A stretch of 64,000 nucleotides of DNA from Bagarius yarrelli (lineage: Eukaryota > Chordata > Actinopteri > Siluriformes > Sisoridae). How positions within the stretch are numbered: position 1 is the first letter of the stretch; every line of letters starts with the position of its first letter. Shown here piece after piece: positions 11,001-24,000 of this stretch. The stretch spans positions 3,274,501 through 3,338,500 of the forward strand of contig VCAZ01000005.1 of the NCBI GenBank assembly GCA_005784505.1. The letters are read 5' to 3'. The notes below the pieces were generated by a model that was not told the DNA's origin, made no database searches, and saw only the letters and a list, made by a program, of their open reading frames with translations. Made by a program: the position numbers and the translations under genes.

Positions 11001-14000
11001 TAGCACTTAAGCGACTTCCTCTTGGTCTTAACAACTAATAAAAGTTAAACAAGGTTAATCAGCCATTGATGGGAAACCTGTACCACCCAGATTTAGTAAG
11101 AATGTGGCCAAATTATATATTTTCATATTTCTGACTCATAATTGACTATTAATCATACAGGTAATAAGAAGACAGCATGTGATCAGAGACTTACAATCAG
11201 TCCAAGCATTGTGACATTGTGAGCAATGTTTGTCTATGAACTTGAAGGGTGTGAGTAACAGGTGTGTCAGCAAGGTTGACACACTTGACACGCCTAAACA
11301 AAACCAACAACTCAATTAAATGCAAATTACACACTATTGAAAAGTTTTTTCTTCTTAATAATGACATTAAATAGCAAATGTTTGTCATAAATTACAAAAT
11401 GATTTTCTTAAACATCCTATTGTAGATTTAGTCTCACTCTTACTCTTATTACAACCACCATACTTCTGGGAAGGTTCACCATCAATGTGAGGTTTTGCTC
11501 CTTCATATAAATAGTATTAGTGAGTTCAGGCAAACTCTGGTAAAGTGTCCATAAACATTTGGCCAGACAGTGAAACTTTAATTTTGGACATGAATCATAT
11601 TCCATACTTGTCATATTTATTTTGTAATATTTCCTCACACTGCCTCCGGGTTAGCCCTACAGTGTTAATGATTAGATGACATCTTTTTTAACAGTGTGCT
11701 TTTCAGCAAGTTTTGATTAATATTTCAAAATTAAATGCTTAATGACGTTAAACCATCCCTCAGCACAGCCCTGTGAGCTGATGAAAGTATGATGGATGGT
11801 GTTTAAGAAATGATGTTATCATTAGGGAAAAATTCTGCTTGCTGCTTAACTTTAGACCAGGAAATTAAATTTTCAGACATGGCACCATAGAAGAAAACTG
11901 CTATAATTAAGAAACATTCAACCTTGATTAAAAGTAATTTACTGTGCTTTTAGAGCAGAATAGAACTGGCATATCTTGAATCTGAGGAAGTAATACTTAG
12001 CCACTCGTGGTTTTTTTATGTCATCCTTGAGTAGAGTTTAAAGAGAAGGAACAATTGGCTGTGGTGCTATACACATCTGCCAACTGTTAGACTGTGAGTT
12101 TGGACTTGTCTTTTGCTGTCATTGGAGACTACAGGTGCCAGAACTGTAGGTTGCATAGGTTCAAAAGGGGTTTATTCATTCTGACTTTCTCGTCTGGGTT
12201 CCATTAACTCCTAGTTTGTCCCAAGGATTAATTTGACCAGTTTGCAAACTTGAGAAAAATAAAACATGATGAGATGTTCTGGTACAGGAAAATAATCCAT
12301 GACAGGATGGTAAGATCATCAACATGTCATGCTTTTAACCCCTTTTTAGTCATGCTCTATACAAGTCAAGTCAAGTCCCCTTTATTTCTATAGCACTTTT
12401 CACAATCAAGATAGTTGATCCCCAACTTAGCAAGCTAGAGGCGACAATGGCAAGGAACCAAAACGCCATCTGTGACAAGATGGAGAAAAAAAAACTTGGA
12501 GAAACCATGGAGGGGGACTCCTCTGACCAAACATGAGATAAGAAGTTTCTGTTTATCATTTAATTTAATCGCAACTTATTATGGCATTAAACTTACTGCT
12601 TGTTACCAAGAACATCTGTAGATTTAAGTAAACCTACAAAAATGTTTTAACGTTTAATATGATTAACATTACATCAATAACAAACAAGTCTTTGTGAATT
12701 AGTTTATTTAGAGTTACAGAAAGCACGTTGATATAATTCTACCAGTTGAATTCAACTATTGTCAGAGCTGCTGGTGATAAAGACTAATCAAAACTTTGGC
12801 CAATCAGGTTTAACATTTAAAAAGCAATTAAAAGTAATAATGTATGACATTTACATCATTTGGCAGATGCCCTTATCCAGAGCGACCTACATTTATCTAT
12901 TTAATACAACCAAGCAATCAGGGGTCAAGGGCCTTGCTCAGGGGGCCAACAGTCGTAGCCTGGTGGAGCTGGGAATCAAGCCCACAATCTTTGGGTTGGT
13001 AGTCCAGCACCTTAACCATGAGCCACCATCCTCCCCCAAAAAAAATAAAAACCGAGTTTATCAGGTTTAAATAAAAAACAGAATTTTAATGTATCATTCA
13101 TGAATCCTTATCTAACATAATTTCCCATTATGTTGTTGTGACACTGTTCCAGCAGTAAAATTGTATTGCATGTCTGGATGTTTATCCCAGTCGATCTCAA
13201 AACTAAAAAATCTCGGGGTATAAATAAAAGAGTGGCGTCTTTGTGCATCTTGATTGAATTTGTAAGCTTTTCCAGTGCATCTCATAGAAATCCTTTAACC
13301 CTAGGTTAAAATCATCATTTATCTCATTTGGGTGATTCTCAGGAAAAATTCAGGCTTGCGTGAGTACACAGTCATTCGTTTCTTCCAGGCTTTAATTATT
13401 TTCCCCTGGTGTTTTAAGGTAAGCAACCCAACTTCCATGTTCATGTTCACAGTTCGCTCGGAAAACATCAGCATGCAACACAAGTACCGTTTGAGCGTAC
13501 CTGTTCAGCACACTCGCACCATTGTGCCCTGCTCAGAATGGCACACTTGTACCACGGTGTGACTGAGTTTACTGTTTTCACACTGTGCTGCTTAAGAGAG
13601 GAAAATAGGTTAATCATTCATATTTAGACTAATAACGGTGGCTGCGTTTGGGGGGTTGACTGGAGTTTTTTCAGATTTCTGTAAATAGTAAGCTCTTTCA
13701 CAAGGCCTGAATTTCAAATAAGCCTTCACGCAAACAGACAGAATCAGTGTTTGAACTTTATTATGAATAAATTACCGCCATCAGTTTATATATTTTGTAC
13801 ATCAAAAAAAATAGTTTTTTTTTTCTTTTCTGGCTTTTCATATCTGTTGTTAATTCTGGAAATGATTATAAGACATAAAAAAACCAGTGTACTCATCCAG
13901 CAAAGAAATGAAAAATTTACTAGCTGAAAAGTGGAACTTGGCGACAGATCCAAGATTTAATGGATATGGTTTGGAAAATCTAAAGAAGAATAGGATTTAT

Positions 14001-14782
14001 TTTATTTTTAACTGGCAGTAGATGCTAAGTATGATCATTTTATTTTAGATATTTAGATAGGATTACATAATATTTTTTTAAATTACAGTTATAGGCACAA
14101 TTACTTCCAACCCTATGATCTTTCAGGTGGCAATAAGTTGAAGGGTTTTCAAATGGAGACCCAGTGCTCTAACTTTCACAAGAGTGATGAATTTGGCCAG
14201 TTTGCATACTGTGAAAACTTTAAATGAGGAATAAAACATGATAGGACATGCCATTAGAAAAAAAACATCCATGACAGGGTGGTGTGATCAGGCCTGATGT
14301 GACCTGTCAATCTTAAACCATTTCTTGATGAACGTTGTTGCTAGTGAATGGAATTAATTTCCTGTTATGATGTAAGTTAGATCAGCTATAAACGGCTTTA
14401 TTTCTCTTCTCTTTTGTTCTGAAGTGGAAAACCAAATAAAATTAAACAAATAAAACCTTAAATTGAAGTATGTAAATGATTAGACATCATTACATATAAG
14501 TGTAATACTTGTACTGTTATTAATCACTAATAAAAAAAAAAAACAAAAAAAAAAAAAAAAATATGATCGTGAATAGATATGATTAATGTTGCAATCACAG
14601 ATTTTAATTGAAGAGATCAGTTCTAACTATGTTTTATTTTGTTTCTCTGTTTGGCAGAAGTTCTTATCCAGAGCAATGTAAACAGTTGCTGTAAAGTCTT
14701 AATTAATTAATAGAGCGATACCGGTTGGCTAAGTCTCGATTTAAGGATACCATGAATCTATAACCCTGTTAAAATAACACAG

Positions 14783-14813
<31 letters not shown>

Positions 14814-17800
14814 TCAGAATCAGGCAGGTTTACACCTGTCATTTAAAAAGACAGCCATTGACTCAGCGATTATGGAAAGTTTTTCCACCACCTTTGTGAA
14901 AAAACAGAGATTCACTTGGCAGATGCCCTTATCCAGAGTTATTTACCCAGATTTTATTTAACTGTGTAGCTCAAGGCCTGGATTGGTGGTGCAGGGAATT
15001 AAACCTACAATCTTCTGAGTAGTAGTCTCACAATGTATCCACTAAGCTACCACTTTACCCAAGTCTTAATGCGTTCTCACCTTATGCCTTGAGAAATGGT
15101 CAAGCAGTGTAAGAATCTAACAGGGTCAAACTAACACAGACTCCAGCATAAAGCGACTGGTGATTTGAGACCCTTTTCCTTGAGACCCCTGAGCTGATTT
15201 ATTTAGCTGAGTAAATTTCATATCCTTGCTTCTGTAATTGAATATGTATTACACAGTTAATACCTCTCCCTTGCTGTGCTGAGCAGCTTTAGCCCTGATT
15301 TGACCCACTGCACTAATGCGGGTTTCCCAGCCTTCCATCAGCAGTCTGTGTAATTTGTTAGGTCTGAGTGCAACAGCCTGCCAAGTGCAACCTCAGTCCT
15401 TCTTATCTTCTTTCACAGTGGCAGCACACCCACATTTCCCCTCCCCTCAATCCAATCCACTATGACGAAACCAGACGTGTGTGCATGTGTCCCTATGTGT
15501 GATTGGGTGTGTGTGGCTGTTTGTGACGCACATGCTCGCCTCAGGGCTGTTAGTGTAGAAATGGCTGGTCATGGGAAAGGCACTATGTTGGATGTGCTGG
15601 TGAAGCATGAGTGTGGATTGAGGGGTATGAGTCTCGGGGTTTACCACGTGCCCAGCTGTACAACACACCCTGTGGCTCACAAAAACCCATCTGACCTTTG
15701 CATGTGTATAGACTGTGCATACTACACAACTACACACACACACAAGGAAGCAGTGCTGGTTTGAGGCTGGATGTATTTATTACTATATATTTAAAAGTTG
15801 TGAGCTAATAGCCATGATATGAAGCATATGTGAAAGGAAGGCACATTGCGGTCACTCGGAATTAAAGTCAGCTTTGGTTTGCACTTTTGAAAGTATCCTA
15901 ATGTTTAAAGTAAGCCAGGAAGATTTTATAGATTGTATTATATTTCAGAAAGTGATGTTTTAGTTCTTTTGCTCTTTCTGTATTTCTGTGTGTAAATAGA
16001 TCATCAACAAAAAAATTGCAATTTCTCCTCTACTGGCTGCATTTTAGCATCTGATTCATCAGTCCACATATGCTGAGCTAAGCATTCTCTGATTACACTA
16101 TGAAGTTCAGCACAGATTTTACACATGCTTTATTTCGAGTTTACGGATTTGACTCTTCCTTTTTTTTTTGGGAAATATTTTCAAAGGCAATGCATCTATA
16201 AATATATCCTAAATAGACATTAATATATAAATAAAATAAATAGTTTTTACCCTACCTAGCATGTAAACTTAGCATTGCCTGAATAAATGGTGAATCACTT
16301 AAAAACAAATTCATCCCTTTATTCCCGTTTGATCCTTTTTTACTACCTGCTAGACTTAAATTCCCAGGGAAAAAAATGGATGGATTTTAAATCAGGAGTT
16401 AAAGAAAAATCCCCAAAGCCTTCTATCTTACTTGAAGCTGAACATCATTTCTACATGATGGCCAAGCTTAGCTCGTCTCATCATTGTTTTGTCCAGACTA
16501 TGCTTTATATCCCCTGCAGCTTGTAAGAAAGTGAAGGTAGACATGTACTCTGTTATTCAGTTTGTCCCCGGATTCTTGACTTTATTAGAAACTCTAAACT
16601 CTATCATGGGAAAGGATTAAAACAGGAGGTTCAATAATCATAGCTTTACTGGAGTGTTACCTGCTGACTAAAGCTTTAAACCAGTTTTACTAAGCTCAAC
16701 CCTTTCCAGCCAAACAGGTTGTGTATGACTTATTCAGTGGTATGTTTATCAACAATAACTGGAATTTGCATATACATTTATTCAGTTGTTAAGATTTATT
16801 ACTGTTCATCATTTATTAATTTTTTGTTCGGAGAGCTAAATTTAATAAACTATTTGCAAAGAGTTGAGCTAAGTCCCATTTTTCCAAAGACAGTAAATGA
16901 GCATAACATATTAGCAAAACATTGTGTTTGCTAACGTGTCCATCGTTAAAAAATTCCGCTACCTTTTCCACTTAAAGCAGTGTATTACCTAGTAGAGATT
17001 AAAGAATTATCTTATAATCTTTATCTATGAAATCTGATTGCTGCAGTAACTGAAACGTTGAGGGATGATGTGGGAGTGGATGGCGTTGTGCTCACACTCC
17101 CTGTGGGAACCCTGTAAAGAAAACTGCAGTTAAACTTCAAAGCGCTTCCTCTTCTTATCACTAATAGAGTCTAAATCTATGTGAAGTTCCGTCTTATTAC
17201 TCTAATGGCACCTCATAGATGTTCATTTTTCGTCCATTTGTATTCATGGATGCATGTTTATCTGTTACCGTGCCATTTTGGGTTGTGCCTGTTAAGCCAT
17301 TCTTATCTTGCTTGATAAGAAATAATTAGAATCATTTAACCTGGGGTGTTCCTCTTTGTTAGCAGGTTTATTTTTGTAATGGTTACTTTTTCTTATATCT
17401 GATTGTGCTTTCTGTGTGTAGGTGAGCTCTCTTTGCCAGCCCACTTCAGCCCTTATGCCGAGGGTCAAGCTACAGGCTCGGAGGACAGACGGGAAGCGTG
17501 TGTTCAGATGGAGGTGCGGACGCTAGAGCAGGCTTTGCTGGCCACATGTGTGGGAAGCATCTCAGAGCTTAGTGAGTGCAACTTCCTTAAACTACCCAAA
17601 GACTAAACAAACATTATTTTATTTGGAAGTAAAGACAAATCCTCACAGGTTATACCTACCTACGTACCATGTAACATCTTGGTGTTATGAAAGATTCATA
17701 ACCTCAGTTATCATCAGTCAGTACCTATGGCAAGGAAACACCTAAACCTGTATTTTATTATCAGATAAAAAAAAAAAAGAGATTTTAAATGCAATATTTT

Positions 17801-18034
17801 TTAGCAATTAAAATGTTCTTTTTTTCCCCTAGTACTCTATAATTGTATAGCTGAATTTAATCAAGGATGTATAACATTTCACAAATCCTAATGCCATTTT
17901 TTTTGCTGCTTTACAAATCAAGTTTATAAAAAAAAACTACCTGATATAATATTCGTTGGACATGAAAATTTGCTAGCAAATTTAACGAACTTTCAACACA
18001 GACTTTGAGGGCCTCTGTATTGTAGCCCTGCTAC

Positions 18035-18086
<52 letters not shown>

Positions 18087-21000
18087 TTCCTCTTTTAAAA
18101 TACCATTATTATTTAATAAAAATAAGCTATTTTTGCTGGTGGCAAAAGCCTGTATGGCTATAACTCTTTTTGGAAGATTTTTCACTAGATCTTTGATTAT
18201 AAGAATTAGACCACCGCTGTCTGGTGATGGAAGTCCTGTTGTTTAGCCAGCATTCCAGTTCATGCCAAAAGTTTTTATAGAACTCAATTTGTGTGCAGGA
18301 GTATTGTCATCCTGGTACAGAGTTGGAGTGTCTTAGATCCAGTGAAGAAAAAAGTGTTTAAAATGTTATAAAGTCAATTGTGTGTTTCAATTTGCAATTT
18401 GGAGAGATAATGTGTCCACATACTTTTGGTTATAGTGTATGTGAAAGGTTTTAATATAGAATAATTTTTACTGAATCAATGCCAAAAATTGTGCAATTTA
18501 CTGCATTTTTAAAAGTAGTCATTTACAGTAATAAGGTATAAAAGATTTTTTTTGGTTTTGGTGTTTATTTCGGGTCACCATGTGCTGTTTATTGCCCAAG
18601 TTAACCCCCGTTTCTTTAAAAAGAGCTTCTTTGTGTGATTAGCATTGTTGCCAGTGCTTGACTTGCTTCACTGTAATACATGTGGCTGTGCTGCTGGCCA
18701 TGTGTTTATTTTCCCACAGCTCAGGGTGAGGGCAACGTGTGCTCCTGGCCACTGCTTGGTCCAGCCCTCAGGCGATCTAAAACACTCCATCAGTTGTGCT
18801 CCTGCTACAAGAGCATCTTCTGTTTGGTCCCGGGGAGAAAAAGTGCTTCCTTTGTGCCTTGTGTTTGCTAAAAACTTGCAAAATAACACCCCACCCGTTA
18901 CCCGTGAGAGATGAAAAGCAGGTCTTTGTGGTTGCTCTATCAGAGATCATTCATCCATGTTCGTTTTGATATGGTAATTGAGGAGTAAGTGCTAAGCAGC
19001 ACAACCTCATGGCAGATGGGTTTCCAGTTATAGAGCACCACTTTATTTAAAGCCTGCCAAAACTCAGCCTCTTAAAACACCGCACAAACCTGGAACTCAA
19101 TCCCTATAAAGACAATATCAGCCCCTGTTTATTAGATCAATGTCATGCTCATGTGGATGGCTTCCTCCCTTCAGCGTGATATTTTCTCCATGTGGCCACC
19201 GTTTTTTTTTTCTGGCTTCTGATTTTTTTAATGCTGAACCCAGATGATAAAAAGAGGATATCTGACTTCCTCTGTATATCTTTTGCTCATCCTTTTAATG
19301 AGAATAACACAAGCCTTGCCTTTTACAACAAAGCTACATGCATTAGATTAGGTTTCTGCAGTACATTTTAACACCTGGATTATACATTTACACTTACATT
19401 TTCACCTTTGCTGTAAATTAGTGGGAGACAATATAAAATGTACATTATGTAGAATTTAAAGGTGCAAAAATTCAAGCCACAGCACCACATAGCTGACACT
19501 GTTGGGCCCTTGAGCAAGGCCCCCAACCTTCCTTTGCTCCAGAGGGCCAAAACATAGCTGACAAATTACTGTGCTTTCTAATTGCTAATGTTATCTGATA
19601 AAAAAGAAATAAATGAGCTGATTTAAAAATTTCAGTATAACATCTTATGTGTATAGAGCAGGGGGGGTTCAAACTCGGCCCTGGAGGGCCGATGTCCTGC
19701 AGAGTTTAGCTCCAACTTGCCTCAACACACATTCCTGTAAGTTTCAAGTATACCTAGCAACACATTGATTAGTTGGTTCAGGTGTGTTTGATTGGGGTTA
19801 GAGCTAAACTCCGCAGGCCGAGTTTGGACACCCCTGGTATAGGGGTAAAGGGTCTGATATTTTACTATAAATTGTATTACTTCATATTACTAACAGTATG
19901 TAAACAAGCAGATGACAATGACAGAATAAATGCAGTACATACCCTACAGGTGGCTTGGTTTTATATCTGAGTAGATATACAAAATGGAATTAATATTAAG
20001 AAGATTAAGGAGCTTAAGGATGTTAAGGAGGCTGAGAGGAACCTTTGAGTCATTTTTGGTTTCTTTCTTTAAAACCATGATTCATCTTTCAACAAAGCAT
20101 ATTTGAACAACAATTTAAAAAAAATAAATAAATAAGGGTTTGCTCTTCCACATTTAGGTTTTTTTTATCTTCCTTAAAAAAATCCTAGTTTAGATTCTAA
20201 ACTTTTATTTCTAAAACAACTCTGAAATGAAAGATCGTGCTTAGGAGAATAAACTAAAAATGTGTAGGTGGATTTGATGCATGCATTCACAAGCACATTT
20301 TTCCATGTCTGTAAATATTTTTTTTAGACGATTAGGGTCCTTTTGTATGGGATTTTTATTTGCGGTAAAAGCATAGCATCTCCGAAGAAGTTTAAAATTC
20401 GGAATCACAAGACTACATTTGGTCAAACCTCCTGTTTTTATGTTCTCAGGTGACCTGGTATCTCGTGCCATGCGGTACATGCAACGTCTTCTCTCGGGGG
20501 GATGTGCCCTCAGTCCTGGTCGCCCCAACCACAAGCAGCAGCTTTCCTGGTCTCCTGATGCCCTGCACACTTTGTACTATTTCCTGCGCAGCCCGCAGAT
20601 GGAGTCTATGGAGAATCCAAACTTAGAGCCACCCAGGATGGCCTTGAGCAAAGAGAGGTGTGTTACAGGACAGAAAGTAACAACAGAAAAAAAATAAATA
20701 CAATAAATGGCTGGATGGATAAATTAATAGTGGATAAAGAAGGAATAAATGAGTTACTTGTATGTACATTTTCCATTTGATTTTTTCATAGCATTAGATC
20801 CGGCAATAATTTACAGGTTCTTTTAAGTATATATCAAAAAAAAAAATTAAGATTTTAATAGAAATGTCATTCCTGTGATGCTACTGTAATGGCATCTTTT
20901 GGGTCACGGAATAAGCATGTGGAAACAGCTGTGTTTCTTCTTGCTGGTAAAAGCTGATGACTTTAGCATGTGTAGTCTTTCATATTGAGTTTCAGTCCTG

Positions 21001-24000
21001 CCTGGTAGCTCCTTTGCTGGCTGGCTTCAGGAGGAAGGAAACCATAGATCTTTGATAATGTGCGAAATCAGCATAGCAATTCACATTTCTCTGACAATCA
21101 CATTACTTTAGCTTAAGTTACTTAGCAGAGTCAGAGCACCACACAAGAATGCTGCTGTACTTATCTGTGGTTACATAACCACAGTGGGAAGCTTACTTTA
21201 CGAAAGGTAATTTCATAAGAAAATCTGTTCTTCCCACAGGCCATTTCCATTACTCCCTCCTCTTATGGAGTGGATGCGTGTTGCAATGGTTCACGCTGAG
21301 CATCGGCGGAGTCTTCTAGTGGACAGCGATGATGTCAGACAAACGGCCAGGCTGCTCCTGCCTGGTCTGGACTGTGAACCCAGACAGCTTAAGTATGAAA
21401 AATTCTTCATTGTCTACATCATTTTCTCCCACATCATAGAAATAACCAGATGTCATTTGCTTTTTGTTTTGCTTTCTAAGGCCAGAGTGCTGTTTCAGCT
21501 CCTTTAAGCGTTTGGACTCGAAGTCTGCTTTAGAAAAATTTAACCTGGATCTGGGGTTCCGTATGCTGAACTGTGGACGCACAGATCTAATTGGTCAGGC
21601 CATCCAGCTGCTCGGTCCTGATGGAGTAGATACCATGGATGATCAGGTTGGAACTATTATATGAATAACAAAAACCTTTTTGATTCTCTCACAAACAAAC
21701 ATTCTCTTTACGTTCTGTCCAGAAAATGAAAAATGTACAAATACTGTACAGACAAATAAGCCTGAATTGTAAAAGTCACATCCACTTCATGAAAATAAGA
21801 AACCATTTTCAGAGTTTTACATGCAGTTTTAAGTAAAGCATCTTTTAGTAAGCCAATTTAAAAAATTTTCCATGTGTGGCTCTTAATTTTATAATGCCAA
21901 AATAAACCTCACTAACCCTTCGTGCATGTGTGTGTATTTTTAGGGCATGACACCTTTGATGTATGCCTGCTCAGCTGGAGATGAAGCTCTGGTCCACATG
22001 CTTATTCACGCAGGAGCTAATCTGGATCTAGGGGTAAAGAATTATGCTAACTGTGGAGAGAACCTGCTATATATTTATATAATAAAATAGTGTTCCTATT
22101 GCTAACTTTTTCCTCAATGCAGGTTCCTAGCTGCTCACCTAAACACCCGTCTGTTCACCCTGACAGTCGGCACTGGGTTGCGCTGACCTTTGCTGTGCTG
22201 TATGGACAGTTATCGGTGGTACAGGTGTGCTGTGGATTCTCATACTTTTGAATTACACTGTAACTATATTATTGCAGTATATAGTTTTTACTATAAGATA
22301 GGGTTGTCTATCATGTTCATTATGATTTTATTCATGTTTCAGCTGCTGTTGGATATGGGGGCTGATGTAGAGGGCCGTGATCACAGGAACGGGCACCAGA
22401 GCTCAGCAGAGACACCACTCCAACTGGCATCTGCTGCAGGTACTACTGGCACAGAGTGGACTTAATGCTACTAACTGACTTACTGGTCAAATAAGAATGG
22501 GTTTCATCTGGAGTCTGGTTTCCCCTCAAGGTTTCTTCCTACCTCATCTTAGGAAGTTTTTCCTTGCCACAGTCGCCACTGGCTCACTCATTAGAGACAA
22601 ACTTACACTTTTTCACTGTCACTGCTTTCTGTGTAAAGCTGCTTTGAGACGATGTCTGTTGTTAAAAACGCTAAACAAATAAAACTGAAAATTAAAAAAT
22701 TAGACTGAATTAATTTACTACAATGTTTTTATTCTGGCTGTATTTAGGGAACTACGAGATGGTCAGCTTGCTTTTGTCCCGTGGGGCTGACCCCATGTTC
22801 CGAGTGCACAGTGGAAGTTCTCTCACATCACTGTATGAGGATATGAACTGCTTCAGTCAAGCTGCCGCGCATGGTCACAGGTAGATAAATAATATTGCAT
22901 TTGGAGCCCAAGCTTTCATTGCGTTCACACTAGCACGAGGCATGGCATGTGTGTGCTGTTTCTCATGCTGTTCTCTGCGTTAGGAATGTGCTAAGGAAGT
23001 TACTGAGCCAGCCCCAGCGCCTGCAGGAGGATGTGCTCTCTCTGGAGGAGATCCTGGCGGAAGGAGTAGAAGAGGTACAGAGTCCAGAGCATCACTCTAT
23101 ATACACTCCTGGAGTTGTCCTACCCCTGACCAAGGCCCGAATCCGAGCTCTGCAGGAGGCCAGCCTTCACAGCGCCGAGCATGGTTACCTGGATGTCACC
23201 ATGGAGCTCAGAGCACTCGGTATGGCAAGCAGAAACTGACTGATACAGACTGGCATGAAGACAGTAGCTTAGGGACACAAACAAGTAGGCAGGAGGAAAG
23301 ACTGGTAGTCAGACAGGTTGACATTTAGACAGAGGTGCAATGTAATGAAGTAATAACACTGTCACAGTGCTTAAAAGGGTAACTGGATGCGACATGCACT
23401 TTTACAGGTTTGAGCTGAAATGAGTGTTGGCAGTGTGTGTACACTATAATGTTGAAGATACACCCAGTATTTATTTAATCTGGTTACTGTAATTTATTAC
23501 CCCAAGGCCGCGTTCACGATAATTGATTGACACTGCCATTTTAGCATAGACCTGCCTTAAAATGAAAGACAAACTGTCCTTCAATTTTTGATGCTGGAGC
23601 AGAATGTCACACCCCGATTGACCAATTTCTCACTAGACTACTTTGGCAACAATGGGCAGTATAAATCAGGTTTTTTTAAGGAAGTAATACTTAAACTTTT
23701 ATTAAAGTAAATTCATGATAAAATAACTCTCCTTTTACTCAAGTGTTACTTTTCCAACTCTGCATTTAGATCAATAGTCAAGCAGACAGGCAGACAGACA
23801 GATGGATAGACTGATATTCAAACAGGTGGACATATACTGTAGACAAATGGGTAGACATCTAAATTATGTGTGGTCAGGAAGAGAGTTAGACTGAAACAGA
23901 GAGTGGGACAGATTTTTAACGGGCAGGCAGATGGCAGTGCAGAAGAGGAAGATACGAACAAGTAGGTATATAGGCAGATAGAGTAACAGGTAGTCAGACA

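Larger units (their letters stand above)
6529..17421 (+). other. abtb2 intron 1 (10.9 kb)
   Basis: Large first intron without a supported gene. It holds SINE copies (6715, 12845, 14912 and a 50-nt fragment at 14651-14700), a direct duplication around an (AT)n tract (7590-8410), a repeat fragment at 12365-12545, a (CA)n tract and a GT/CA-rich stretch at 15470-15760. A quasi-palindrome built of 'ttaggacac'/'gtttaagac' words lies at 10388-10500. The stretches 8420-12360 and 15780-17400 are otherwise featureless AT-rich DNA. The block 15170-15430 is less repetitive and more GC-rich than its surroundings. Confidence 0.7.

Noticed and set aside
12759..13070. 103-codon open frame on the plus strand
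   Set aside because: It is a translation of an inverted SINE copy.
15447..15764. Overlapping ~100-codon frames on both strands
   Set aside because: Both are translations of a GT/CA-rich stretch with biased composition (Cys, His, Thr, Val).
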